DNA from: Natribaculum luteum
Lineage (GTDB): Archaea > Halobacteriota > Halobacteria > Halobacteriales > Natrialbaceae
Assembly: GCF_023008545.1 (NCBI RefSeq)
Contig: NZ_CP095397.1
Span: 2,651,199 to 2,715,198, forward strand
DNA length: 64,000 nucleotides
Direction: 5' to 3'
Shown here: positions 56,121 through 64,000 of the stretch, piece by piece
Numbering within the stretch: the stretch's first letter is position 1
Layout of the letters: each line of letters starts with the position of its first letter
Notes under the pieces: generated by a model
Told to the model about the DNA's origin: nothing
Seen by the model: the letters and a program-made list of their open reading frames with translations, nothing else
Database searches by the model: none
Translations under genes and position numbers: made by a program

Positions 56121-56744
56121 TCACTCGAGGCTCTCGACGAGGTCCAACGCACACGCTTTCGCGTCCTCGTGGCGGCCGTCCTCGAGGTGCTCCCAGACCT
56201 CCTCGTCCTCGAGGACGCGCCAGAGTGCCCGGCGGCGTTCGCCCAAAGACGACTCATCTGCGGCCTGCAACTCCTCGCGCAGATCTGCCTGGAGTGCAAC
56301 CATCGGATCGGCGCGCTCGAGTAGCGGCTCGATCTGCTGTCGGAGGTACTTCGACGTGGCGGGACTTGCCCCCCGGGTCGAGATGGCGATCGTGATCCGA
56401 TCCGATTCGGCCCGACTGGGGGTCACGACGTCGCCGCGTTCGTCGACCCGGTTTACCAGACAGTCAGCTTCTCGGGCTGCTGCAGCCACAGCGTCGTTGA
56501 GCCTTCCGTCGTCGGTCGCCGGCACGACGAGGAAGGCGTCGGCGACGACCTCTGGGGCGTCTTCGGCCTCGAGCGTTCGACGGATCAGTTCACACTCGAG
56601 GTCGTCGAATCCGTCGGCGAACTCGGGGGCAACGGCCGTCACGTCGGCTTCCTCGGCGAACGTCCGAGCTTTCCGGAGAGCGACGGAGCCACCGCCGACG
56701 ACGACCACCGACCGGCCCTCGAAGTCGTGAAAGAGCGGGAGCAT
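56121..56744 (-). CDS. Precorrin-2 dehydrogenase (siroheme synthase N-terminal type)
   Basis: 207 residues. NAD-binding motif VVVVGGGSVALRKARTFAE at the N terminus, then LVVPATDDGRLNDAVAAAAREADCLVNRVD and TPSRAESDRITIAISTRGASPATSKYLRQQIE, as in Met8/SirC/CysG proteins. It oxidises precorrin-2 to sirohydrochlorin, the substrate of CbiX. It follows the uroporphyrinogen methylase gene by 9 nt. A separate ferrochelatase activity is not evident. Confidence 0.92.
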   Translation of the reverse strand: MLPLFHDFEGRSVVVVGGGSVALRKARTFAEEADVTAVAPEFADGFDDLECELIRRTLEAEDAPEVVADAFLVVPATDDGRLNDAVAAAAREADCLVNRVDERGDVVTPSRAESDRITIAISTRGASPATSKYLRQQIEPLLERADPMVALQADLREELQAADESSLGERRRALWRVLEDEEVWEHLEDGRHEDAKACALDLVESLE

Positions 56745-56753
56745 CGAATCGAT

Positions 56754-57722
56754 TCAGGCGGGTTCGAAGGGGACGAGTTCCGACTCGATCTCGTCCCGGA
56801 TCGCAGCTACGTCGCCGATGACCGCAGTCGCGGGCGGCTCCACGTTCTCTCTTTCGACCCGGTCGACGATCGTCTCGAGGGTCCCCCGGACGACGTGCTG
56901 GTCCTCCCAGGTCGCCTTCTGGACGATCGCGACGGATTTCTGGCCGCAAACGCCGTGTGTGCGCAAGGCCGTCACGTTCCGCTCGAGGGTCCGTACGCCC
57001 ATGAGGATGACTAACGTCCCGCCGCTTTCGACTGCCGCAGCGATCGCGTCCCAGTCGAGGGCGCTCTCGTCTTTCTCGGGCGTCTCGTGACCGGTGATGA
57101 CGGTAAAGCGCGAGGCGACGTCGCGGTGGGTGAGCGGAACGCCGGCGACCCCCGGTGCGGCGAGTACGCTCGAGACACCGGGAACGATCTGAAACGGAAC
57201 GCCGTGGTCGGTCAAGTGCTGGGCTTCCTCCCCGCCGCGGCCGAAGACGAACGGGTCACCGCCTTTCAGTCGGACGACGGCGTCGCCGGCCGACGCGCGT
57301 TCGACGAGGAGGTCGTTGATCTCTGCCTGGGGGGTCTTGTACTCGACGCGTTTGCCGACGTCGACGATCTCGGCGGTAGCGGGCAGACTCTCGAGTAACG
57401 TCTCGCGGACGAGCGCGTCGTGGAAGATGACGTCCGCGGTCTCGATCAGCCAGCGCGCCCGTACTGTCAGCAGGTCGGGGTCGCCAGGGCCGGCCCCGAT
57501 CAGGTACACCGTGCCCGACGAGGCACGCGACCGGTCCGGAATCGACGACGGCGACGGAACGCCGACGGACGCCAGATCGCGTTCGCCACCGGACGGTGAC
57601 TGCGTTTTTCGCGTCGCGAGTCCCTGCGCCCGCGCCGACGTGCGATCGTCGGTATCGTCGTCTCCGGGCGACGTGCGCGGATCGTCCGTGCTCGTCGATC
57701 CGCGAGCGGTGTCGTCCTCCAT
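56754..57722 (-). CDS. Uroporphyrinogen-III C-methyltransferase
   Basis: 322 residues. The first 70 residues are a disordered, Asp/Ser/Thr-rich extension, longer than in most family members. The methylase has VYLIGAGPGDPDLLTVRARWLIE, KGGDPFVFGRGGEEAQ, VPGVSSVLAAPGVAGVPLTHRD and TLVILMGVRTLERNV. It makes precorrin-2 from uroporphyrinogen III for siroheme and cobalamin. ATG 57722 is chosen; an in-frame TTG lies two codons upstream. A palindrome sits between its TATA-like box and the start. Confidence 0.94.
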   Translation of the reverse strand: MEDDTARGSTSTDDPRTSPGDDDTDDRTSARAQGLATRKTQSPSGGERDLASVGVPSPSSIPDRSRASSGTVYLIGAGPGDPDLLTVRARWLIETADVIFHDALVRETLLESLPATAEIVDVGKRVEYKTPQAEINDLLVERASAGDAVVRLKGGDPFVFGRGGEEAQHLTDHGVPFQIVPGVSSVLAAPGVAGVPLTHRDVASRFTVITGHETPEKDESALDWDAIAAAVESGGTLVILMGVRTLERNVTALRTHGVCGQKSVAIVQKATWEDQHVVRGTLETIVDRVERENVEPPATAVIGDVAAIRDEIESELVPFEPA

Positions 57723-57734
57723 CGCCAACCAATC

Positions 57735-57758
57735 GAAGTTGCAGTAACTTCAATATAG
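57735..57758 (-). promoter_or_regulatory. Promoter and palindrome of uroporphyrinogen methylase operon
   Basis: Minus strand: a TATA-like CTATATTG at about 57751-57758 is followed at once by GAAGTT-ACTGC-AACTTC (57735-57751), a perfect 6-bp inverted repeat with 5-nt spacer, 12 nt before the ATG. A dimeric regulator here would block transcription start. Confidence 0.6.
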
Positions 57759-57848
57759 TTGTATTCGTCTCGGGCGGCTGCCGACCGTCCTCGCCCTCGT
57801 CGATCGCAACAGGACAGTTAGGATACTCCACCGAGTAGCCGTTCGCAG

Positions 57849-58538
57849 ATGGGACTCGAGTATCCACACTTCCTGGTGAACTACAAGGTGTACGACGGCA
57901 CCGCGGGTGAAGACGGCCTGGCGCTCGCGCGAACGCTCGAGGCAGTCACAGAAGCGACCGGCAGGACGTTCGCTGTCGCACCGCAGACGCCAGACGTTCG
58001 GCTCGTCGCCGAAGCGACGTCGCTTCCCGTCGTGGCGCAGTCCGTCGACGCGATGGAACCGGGCCGCGGTAACGGGCGCATCTCGATCCAGGCGCTCGCG
58101 GCCGCGGGTGCCGACGGCGTCCTCGTCAACCACCCCGAGAACCGGGCGACGCTCGAGGAGGTCAAACAGACCGTCGCCCGGTGTGGCGAGTTCGGCCTCG
58201 AGTCGATCGTCTGCGTCGACGGCCGCGAGATGGGCGAGGCGGCGCTCGCCTTCGACCCCGACTGTCTCCTCCTGGAGAAACCCGAGGACGTCGCGACCGG
58301 TCGCGCGATCACCCGGACGCACCCGGAACTCGTCGAGGAGTTCGTCGCGATGGTCGACGACCGAAACCCGCGGACGAAGGTGCTCGTCGGCGGCGGGATC
58401 AGTTCGGCCGACGACGTCGCGCGAGCGTTCGACCTCGGCGCAGACGCGGCAGGTGCGGCCTCCGCCGTCCTCGAGGCGAGCGACAGACGCGCGTGGCTCA
58501 CCGCCGTCGCCGAGGACATGCCGCGACGACTCGAGTGA
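57849..58538 (+). CDS. Triosephosphate isomerase-like protein lacking the catalytic His
   Basis: 229 residues, the length of archaeal TPI. The fold signatures are VNYKVYDGTAG (Lys13), VAPQTPDVRLVAE, VNHPENRATLEEV, LLLEKPEDVATGRAI (Glu143) and VLVGGGISSADDV (phosphate loop). Archaeal TPI has AQH at the electrophilic His; this protein reads VVAQSVD with Ser65. NHSEN is also NHPEN. It may therefore not be an efficient TPI, and a separate true TPI is expected elsewhere. It is 103 nt before thiE. Confidence 0.8.
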   Translation: MGLEYPHFLVNYKVYDGTAGEDGLALARTLEAVTEATGRTFAVAPQTPDVRLVAEATSLPVVAQSVDAMEPGRGNGRISIQALAAAGADGVLVNHPENRATLEEVKQTVARCGEFGLESIVCVDGREMGEAALAFDPDCLLLEKPEDVATGRAITRTHPELVEEFVAMVDDRNPRTKVLVGGGISSADDVARAFDLGADAAGAASAVLEASDRRAWLTAVAEDMPRRLE

Positions 58539-58641
58539 CGTCCTCGAGAGCGGTATCCAGAACGGACGGACGTCCCCGATCCGACGCCGGCGACGGTTCT
58601 GGACCGAAGCGATTTTGACGTATCCTCGAGTGGTATCACCC

Positions 58642-59277
58642 GTGAATCAGCAGAACTGGCGGACGTACCTCGTCACTCAAGAATCGCTCTCGGCGGGTCG
58701 ATCGACCGTCGACGTCGTCCGTGGGGCGATCGACGGCGGCATCGACGTCGTGCAACTGCGCGAGAAAGGAACGGACGCCCGGTCGCGGTACGAACTCGGC
58801 CTGGAACTCCGGGAACTCACCGCCGCAGCAGACGTCGACTTCGTCGTCAACGATCGGGTGGACGTCGCCCAGGCCGTCGACGCCGACGGCGTCCACCTCG
58901 GACAGTCGGACGTCCCGCTCGAGGTCGCACGAAACCTGCTCGGACCCGACGCGGTGATCGGCTGCTCGACGTCGACCGTCGCCGAGGCCGAACGGGCGGA
59001 AACCGCGGGCGCGGACTACCTCGGCGTCGGGGCGGTCTACGGAACCTCCTCGAAGGACGTCGCCGACGAAAAGAACGGCATCGGCCTCGAGCGCGTGGCC
59101 GCGATCGCCGACTCGGTGTCGATCCCGGTGATCGGCATCGGTGGCGTCACAGCCGAGAACGCCGCACCAGTGGTCGAGGCCGGTGCCACGGGCGTGGCCG
59201 TCGTCAGCGAGATCACCGCGGCGGACGATCCGCGGACCGCGACCGAAGCGCTCCGGGAGGAGGTGACGGATGGCTGA
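58642..59277 (+). CDS. thiE: Thiamine-phosphate synthase
   Basis: 211 residues from GTG 58642 (NQQNWRTYLVTQESLSAG). ThiE motifs are VVQLREKGTDAR, DFVVNDRVDVAQAVDADGVHLGQSDVP, GCSTSTVAEAERA, YLGVGAVYGTSSK and IGIGGVTAENA. It joins HMP-pyrophosphate with THZ-phosphate. Another GTG is four codons upstream. It overlaps thiM by 8 nt. Confidence 0.94.
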   Translation: MNQQNWRTYLVTQESLSAGRSTVDVVRGAIDGGIDVVQLREKGTDARSRYELGLELRELTAAADVDFVVNDRVDVAQAVDADGVHLGQSDVPLEVARNLLGPDAVIGCSTSTVAEAERAETAGADYLGVGAVYGTSSKDVADEKNGIGLERVAAIADSVSIPVIGIGGVTAENAAPVVEAGATGVAVVSEITAADDPRTATEALREEVTDG

Positions 59278-60103
59278 CCGAGTCGACGCGACCGGCACGG
59301 CGCTTGCGGACTCGTTGCGGGCGATCCGGGACCGCGAGCCGCTGGTCCAGCAGCTCACGAACGAGGTGACGAAAAACGACCTGGCGAACGTCACACTCCA
59401 CTGGGGTGCGCTGCCGGTCATGGCAGACGCCCCCGGCGAGGCTCCGGAGATGGCCGACCTCGCCGGTGCAATCTTGCTCAACACCGGCCGGATGACCGAC
59501 TCGAACGTCGAGGCACTATGCGCCGCCGGCCGGCGTGCGAACGAACTCGAGGTTCCGGTCGTCCTCGACCCCGTCGGCGCGGGCGCGACGCCGACCCGCG
59601 AAGCGGTCCACGAGCGCCTCCTCGACGAGGTCGAGTTCGCGGCGATCAAGGGTAACTACGGCGAGATCAGTCACCTGGCGGGCGTCGAGGCGGAGGTGAA
59701 AGGCGTCGAGTCGATCGGCGACTACGCAGAGATCGACGAGACGGCTCGAGCGCTCGCGGACGCGACCGGTGCGGTCGTCGTCGCCTCCGGCGTGACGGAC
59801 GTCGTCGCCGACTCGGACGCCGTCTACCGGGTGCGCGCCGGCCACGAGATGCTAGGCGAGGTGGTCGGCACCGGCTGTATGCTCGGCGCGACTCTCGCGG
59901 CCTTCTGCGGTGCCGGCGACGACGACCTCACACCGAGTCTCCACGGCACGCTCGCCTACGGCGTTGCTGGCGAACGGACAGCGGACCTCGAGTACAATGG
60001 GCCGGCAAGCTACCGGATCAACTTCCTCGACGCCGTCTACGGGCACACCCCCGCAGTCGCCGAGTCGCTCGACCTCGAGGGTCGCGTCGAACGAGTCCTG
60101 TAA
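59270..60103 (+). CDS. thiM: Hydroxyethylthiazole kinase
   Basis: 277 residues. QQLTNEVTKNDLANVTLHWGALPVMADAPGE, LLNTGRMTDSNVEAL, PVVLDPVGAGATPTR, IKGNYGEISHLAG and the active-site VVGTGCMLGATLAAF define ThiM. It phosphorylates the thiazole alcohol for ThiE, the partner encoded by the overlapping upstream gene, a salvage pair. Confidence 0.95.
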   Translation: MADRVDATGTALADSLRAIRDREPLVQQLTNEVTKNDLANVTLHWGALPVMADAPGEAPEMADLAGAILLNTGRMTDSNVEALCAAGRRANELEVPVVLDPVGAGATPTREAVHERLLDEVEFAAIKGNYGEISHLAGVEAEVKGVESIGDYAEIDETARALADATGAVVVASGVTDVVADSDAVYRVRAGHEMLGEVVGTGCMLGATLAAFCGAGDDDLTPSLHGTLAYGVAGERTADLEYNGPASYRINFLDAVYGHTPAVAESLDLEGRVERVL

Positions 60104-60135
60104 AGCTCTAAGTTTCGACGCCGAGACGACCCGCC

Positions 60136-61785
60136 ATGGTCTGGCACGTCATGCCGACGTACGATCGGTACGAGCGCGCTCGAGCCGACTTCGAGTGGGA
60201 CCTCCCCGATCGGTACAACCCCGCCGTCGACTTCCTCCGGAAGCACGAGGACGCAGACCGGGTCGCGCTGCGGTACGAATCGCCCGCGGACGGCCTCGAG
60301 ACGTACACGTTTCGCGACCTCGACGAGCGATCGGACCGGCTCGCGGCCGCGCTCGCGGACCTCGGCGTCAGCGAGGGCGACCGGGTCGGCGTCGTCGTCC
60401 CCCAGAAGCCCGAAAATCCGCTCGCACACCTGGCGAACTGGAAACTCGGCGCAGTGTCGGTGCCGCTTACCGTCCTGTTCGGCCGCGACGCGTTGCAGTA
60501 CCGCCTCGAGGACAGCGCCGCGACGGCGGTCGTCGTCGATCCGAGCGTCCGCGAGACGATCGACGAGGTTCGCGAGGAGTGTCCCGACCTCGAGCACGTG
60601 ATCGAACTCGGCGGCGGCGATGCAGTCGAGGGAGACGCCCACGCCTTCGACGACCTGCTCGCGGCTCACGAGCCGGGGATCGACGTCCACGAATCGACGC
60701 CGGAGACGCCGACGGCGATCATGTACACGAGCGGCTCGACCGGCCCGCCGAAGGGCGTCCGCCACAGCCACGCGCTGTGGCTCGGTCGTGCCGCGGCGGC
60801 GTACAACTACTTCGATCAGGGACTCGAGGACGCGACGCTCTGGACGCCCGCCGACTGGGCGTGGGGCGCGGCCCTCGGCGGGACGCTGTTTGCTGCCTGG
60901 CACCACGGCTGCACCGTCGTCGGCTGGCCTCGCGAGGGGTTCGACCCCGAGGACGCGTACGACCTGATGGCCAGCCACGGCGTCACGCACGCGTTCATGC
61001 CGCCGACGGCGCTGCGGATGCTGATGGGCGTCGACGATCCCGAATCGCGATGGGACCTCGCACTCGAGACGCTCGCCTCCGCGGGCGAACCGATGACCCC
61101 GGAGATCGTCGGCTGGGTCGAGGAGACCTTCGAGGACGTCGCGATCAACGAGTTCTACGGCCAGACGGAACTGAATCTCGTCGTCGGGAACTCCTCTAGC
61201 TGGTTCGAGACGAGACCGGGAAGTATGGGAAAGCCGCTGCCGGGCTACGAGGTGGCCGTCCTCGACCCCGAGACGCGCGAGACGCTGCCGCGGGGCGAGA
61301 TCGGCGAACTCGCCGTCAAACCGGGCGATCGGCGCGTGTTCTTCGACGAGTACTGGGGGCTCCCGGAGAAAACCGAGGCGAAGCGAACCGAGGACGGGTG
61401 GTTCCTCACCGACGACCTCGTGAAACGCGACGAGGACGGCTACGTCTGGTTCCAGTCGCGTGCCGACGACGTCATCCTCACGAGCGGCTACCGCGTCGGC
61501 CCGATGGAAGTCGAGAAGGCGATCCTCCGCCACGACGACGTCGAACAGGTCGGCGTCGTCGGCGTTCCGGACGAGGTCCGCGGTGAGGCGATCGCGGCGT
61601 ACGTCCAGCCGACGACCGAGGAGTTCGACGCCGACGCGCTCCGCGAGGAGATCCGGGAACTGGTTCGCGACCGACTCGCGGAGTACGAGTACCCCCAGCA
61701 CGTCGAGTTCGTCGACGAACTGCCGACGACCTCGAGCGGGAAGATCCGTCGTCTCGACCTTCGCGATCGGGGCCTCGACGAGTGA
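60136..61785 (+). CDS. Acyl-CoA synthetase (AMP-forming)
   Basis: 549 residues of the ANL superfamily. AMP-binding signature TAIMYTSGSTGPPKGVRHSH, VINEFYGQTELN-type segment, GWFLTDDLVKRDEDGYVWFQSRADDVILTSGYRVGP hinge, and the C-terminal Lys loop TTSSGKIRR. The N terminus (MPTYDRYERARADFEWDLPDRYNPAVD) resembles acetyl- or medium-chain acyl-CoA synthetases. It activates a carboxylic acid to its CoA ester; chain length is not clear. It is 32 nt downstream of thiM. Confidence 0.92.
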   Translation: MVWHVMPTYDRYERARADFEWDLPDRYNPAVDFLRKHEDADRVALRYESPADGLETYTFRDLDERSDRLAAALADLGVSEGDRVGVVVPQKPENPLAHLANWKLGAVSVPLTVLFGRDALQYRLEDSAATAVVVDPSVRETIDEVREECPDLEHVIELGGGDAVEGDAHAFDDLLAAHEPGIDVHESTPETPTAIMYTSGSTGPPKGVRHSHALWLGRAAAAYNYFDQGLEDATLWTPADWAWGAALGGTLFAAWHHGCTVVGWPREGFDPEDAYDLMASHGVTHAFMPPTALRMLMGVDDPESRWDLALETLASAGEPMTPEIVGWVEETFEDVAINEFYGQTELNLVVGNSSSWFETRPGSMGKPLPGYEVAVLDPETRETLPRGEIGELAVKPGDRRVFFDEYWGLPEKTEAKRTEDGWFLTDDLVKRDEDGYVWFQSRADDVILTSGYRVGPMEVEKAILRHDDVEQVGVVGVPDEVRGEAIAAYVQPTTEEFDADALREEIRELVRDRLAEYEYPQHVEFVDELPTTSSGKIRRLDLRDRGLDE

Positions 61786-61847
61786 GCGGCCACGACCTCG
61801 CGTTCGCCGCGGATGGTTTCATAGTCCTTCGCAACGAGTGACATACC

Positions 61848-63272
61848 GTGTCGTCACCGTCCGCACCCGCGTACGAACTCGGCTTCCGGTCGGTCGATCG
61901 AGAGTTTGCGTCACGACCGCTCGCGGTCGAGGGATCGATTCCGGAGTGGCTGTCTGGAGCGCTGATTCGCAACGGCCCCGGGAAGTTCGAGGTCGGCGAC
62001 GAGCGGGTCAACCACTGGTTCGACGGACTCGCGATGGTGCGCCGGTACGCGTTCGACGACGGCGCGGTACGGTACACGAACCGGTTTCTCCGGACCGAGG
62101 CGTACGAGAACGCGAGCGACGGGCAAAGCGTCGGCGAGTTCGCGACGGGCGGCGGCGGAACGCGGGCGCTGTTCCGGTGGCTCCGCGCGCTCGGACCGCC
62201 GGAGCCGACGGACAATGCCTGCGTCCACGTCGCTCGGCTGGGCGACGAGTACGTCGCGCTCACCGAAGCGCCCCGCTGGGTCGCGTTCGACCCGATCACG
62301 CTCGAGACGCGCGGCGAGTTCGGCTTCGAGGACGACCTCGAGACGCACCTGGCGAGCGCACACCTCGTCGTCGACGAGCACCGGGCGGAGACGATAGGGT
62401 ACGGAACCGAGTTCGGTCGGCCACATCAGTTCCACCTGTACCGCGTTCCCCACGGCGAACCGGAGCGAGAACGCATCGGCTCCGTGACTGCCGAGGGCCC
62501 GGGGTACGTCCACAGCGTCGCGGTGACAGCCGGCTACGTCGTCCTGGTGGAAGTCCCGCTTCACATATCCATCCGACGGGCGCTCTCCCCCTGGACCGAG
62601 GGCCTGCTCGATATGCTCGAGTACCGACCCGAGCGTGGAACGCGGATCGTCGCCGTCGACCGGGAGACGGGCGCGGTGGCCGTCGACCTCGTGACGGAGC
62701 CGTTCTTCACGTTCCACCACGTCAACGCCTTCGAGACCGACGGGGCGATCGTCATGGACCTCGTCGAGTACGAAGACGACGCCATCGTCCACGCGCTCTC
62801 GTTCGACACGCTGCGCGAGGACGCCTTCACCGCCGCTCCCGACGGCCGGTTCGTGCGATACCGCGTCGACCTCGACGACGGGACCGTCGCCCGAAGGCGG
62901 CTCTACGACGGCGGCCTCGAGTTGCCGACCGTGCCACCGGCCGTCCGGACCCGATCGTACCGCTACGCGTACGGGCAGGCGACGGACCGGCGGGGTGCCA
63001 ACGGTCTCGCGAAGATCGACACCGAGCGCGAGACGGCAACGGAGTGGTGGGAGCGATCCGTCTACGTCGAGGAACCCCGCGTCGTCCGGCGACCGGACGC
63101 CAGCGCGGAGGACGACGGCGTCGTCCTGGCACCGGCGCTCGACACGAAACGCGAGCGGTCGATGTTGCTCGTCTTCGACGCGGCGACGCTCGAGGAACGC
63201 GCGCGGGCCTACCTGCCCCACGCCGTCCCGTTCGGGTTCCACGGCCGGTTCTTCCGGGACGCCCTCGAGTGA
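61848..63272 (+). CDS. Carotenoid oxygenase (RPE65/CCD family)
   Basis: 474 residues from a GTG start. Seven-bladed propeller enzyme with four iron-binding His seen in LASAHLVVDEHR, YVHSVAVTAGY, FTFHHVNAFE and PFGFHGRFF. The N-terminal LSGALIRNGPGKFEVGDERVNHWFDGLAMV is the family substrate-entry segment. It should cleave a carotenoid double bond with O2, perhaps beta-carotene to retinal for rhodopsins (inference). A TATA-like TTCATAG lies about 25-30 nt upstream. Confidence 0.92.
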   Translation: MSSPSAPAYELGFRSVDREFASRPLAVEGSIPEWLSGALIRNGPGKFEVGDERVNHWFDGLAMVRRYAFDDGAVRYTNRFLRTEAYENASDGQSVGEFATGGGGTRALFRWLRALGPPEPTDNACVHVARLGDEYVALTEAPRWVAFDPITLETRGEFGFEDDLETHLASAHLVVDEHRAETIGYGTEFGRPHQFHLYRVPHGEPERERIGSVTAEGPGYVHSVAVTAGYVVLVEVPLHISIRRALSPWTEGLLDMLEYRPERGTRIVAVDRETGAVAVDLVTEPFFTFHHVNAFETDGAIVMDLVEYEDDAIVHALSFDTLREDAFTAAPDGRFVRYRVDLDDGTVARRRLYDGGLELPTVPPAVRTRSYRYAYGQATDRRGANGLAKIDTERETATEWWERSVYVEEPRVVRRPDASAEDDGVVLAPALDTKRERSMLLVFDAATLEERARAYLPHAVPFGFHGRFFRDALE

Positions 63273-63278
63273 GCGCTC

Positions 63279-63440
63279 ATAACGATGGCTGTGAGTCGTT
63301 CCCGCCGCAACCGCGAACCGTCTTGCGGTTGCGTCGGCAACCAGTCACAGCCACCATTATAACGATGGCTGTGAGTCTTTCCCGCCGCAACCGCGAACCG
63401 TCTTGCGGTTGCGTCGGCAACCAGTCACAGCCACCATTAT
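63279..63440 (-). repeat. Tandem pair of 80-bp palindromic repeats (family 2 superfamily)
   Basis: Two units (63281-63360 and 63361-63440) differ at one base. Each is bounded by ATAACGATGGCTGTGA and TCACAGCCACCATTAT, inverted with two mismatches. The centre is a 9-bp perfect stem CGCAACCGC/GCGGTTGCG around GAACCGTCTT; on the minus strand this is the same core as at 36257-36278. It fills the gap between converging genes, and the right end is the TGATAA stop of the TorD-like gene. Confidence 0.85.
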
Positions 63441-64000
63441 CACTCGACGCCGACTCGCACGTCCCACGCCGCGACGGTGCGGACCAGGGCGACCAGCGCA
63501 GCGAAGACGCCCTCGCGCGCATCGCGTTCGGCGACGGCTTCGTGGAACGCGTCGAGCCAGCCGAGGTCCGCAAGCGTCTCCCGCTGGAGGTCACACAGCG
63601 CGGCGGCCATCTCCACGTCGCCGCGCGCTCTGTGACGCGCTTCCGCGTCGGCGAGCGACGCGAGGAACTCGAGGATCGCGGCGACGTGGTCCGGGATGCC
63701 GTCGCCGTGTGCGGGAGTGAATCCAACCCGCTCGTAACGGCGCGCCATCGCCGCTGCGGAGTCTCCGAGGAGTTCCCCGGCCTCGCCAGCGTCGTGGTAC
63801 CGCGAGTCCGACTCGAGCCCCTCGCTCGGGTCGGTCGCGTATGCGGAGGCGAACGGCGGCACGTAATGGGGACCGGGCACGACGAACAGGTTGTCGTACC
63901 CGATCGAAAGCGCGTCCGCGTCGTACGTCTCCTCGAGGAGCGGTTCGAGGTCGACGTCGGCCTCGTTCGGGACGAGCGCCGAGAGGCGGTCGAAGGTCCC
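63440..64000 (-). CDS. TorD-like molybdoenzyme chaperone, 5' end missing
   Basis: 186 codons in the window; the frame is open through 64000, so the start is outside. Visible features are GYDNLFVVPGPHYVPPFASAY (the TorD/DmsD 'LF..P.P..PP..S.Y' motif), ARRYERVGFTP and GIPDHVAAILEFLASLADAEA (the 'PDH...EL.F...L' motif). Such chaperones fold and load Mo-enzymes such as DMSO, TMAO or nitrate reductases before Tat export. The matching reductase is probably beyond the window edge. Confidence 0.85.
   Translation of the reverse strand, partial: GTFDRLSALVPNEADVDLEPLLEETYDADALSIGYDNLFVVPGPHYVPPFASAYATDPSEGLESDSRYHDAGEAGELLGDSAAAMARRYERVGFTPAHGDGIPDHVAAILEFLASLADAEARHRARGDVEMAAALCDLQRETLADLGWLDAFHEAVAERDAREGVFAALVALVRTVAAWDVRVGVE

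Noticed and set aside
57907..58641. Long frame upstream of and continuous with thiE
   Set aside because: That frame overlaps the TPI-like gene out of phase and is Arg/Ser-rich; thiE starts at GTG 58642.
63281..63440. Tandem repeat considered as a CRISPR array
   Set aside because: Only two 80-bp units abut directly with no spacers, and each is itself palindromic with inverted ends.

Overview
The window is a GC-rich haloarchaeal chromosome segment. The evidence is the highly acidic proteins rich in Asp and Glu, archaeal TATA-like boxes about 25-35 nt before many starts that lack a ribosome binding site, Tat-type lipoproteins, and archaeal or haloarchaeal families (archaeal TyrRS, UPF0179, HTH-10 regulator, PccX, DUF3209, ChlID-type chelatase subunit). 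A member of the Natrialbales is plausible, but the sequence alone does not fix the genus. No rRNA, tRNA or CRISPR array was seen.

Layout. 1-9300: housekeeping and small-family genes (SRPBCC end, ASCH, VOC, ComEC-like MBL lipoprotein plus DUF3006, zinc-ribbon miniprotein, tyrS, birA, UspA, amidohydrolase, HD hydrolase, UPF0179, DUF5820-like). 9878-18752: a tight operon of two PrkA-type kinases, a UPF0229/DUF444 VWA-like protein and SpoVR, whose spoVR gene is split by a 395-residue LAGLIDADG intein. 18882-21151: HEAT-repeat protein, YjbQ, a nested insertion-sequence remnant and an SDR. 21374-26841: a LivHMGF branched-chain amino acid (or amide) ABC transporter facing its Tat lipoprotein binding protein. 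27120-31651: acyl-CoA (propionyl/acetyl-CoA) carboxylase genes pccB, pccX, pccA with an HTH-10 regulator between them. 31738-36227: UspA, hydrolase, thiamine-binding MTH1187-type protein and a large PAS histidine kinase.

36312-57722 is a large tetrapyrrole/cobalamin region. One minus-strand operon is cobN-cbiC-cbiE-cbiA-cobO, diverging from a plus-strand chlID. A VapBC-like toxin-antitoxin pair follows. Then a long minus-strand series reads, in transcription order, cbiT-cbiL-cbiF-(repeat block)-cbiG-cbiH paralogue-cbiH-ferredoxin-unknown-cbiX-DUF3209-beta-propeller. Upstream of it lie sumT and precorrin-2 dehydrogenase. Together they encode uroporphyrinogen methylation, precorrin-2 oxidation, cobalt insertion by CbiX, most ring methylations, ring contraction, the methylmutase step, a,c-amidation and adenosylation. 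CbiD and CbiJ are not in the window. Curiously both an early small chelatase (CbiX) and a late large chelatase (CobN plus ChlID) are present. 57849-64000: a TIM-barrel protein related to triosephosphate isomerase but lacking the catalytic His, thiE-thiM, an acyl-CoA synthetase, a carotenoid oxygenase and a TorD-like chaperone cut by the window end.

The most unusual features are the SpoVR intein and a set of short palindromic repeats (three 110-bp copies of one family, four units of a second superfamily) that sit mainly between converging genes and repeatedly begin exactly at the TGA stop codon of the neighbouring gene.
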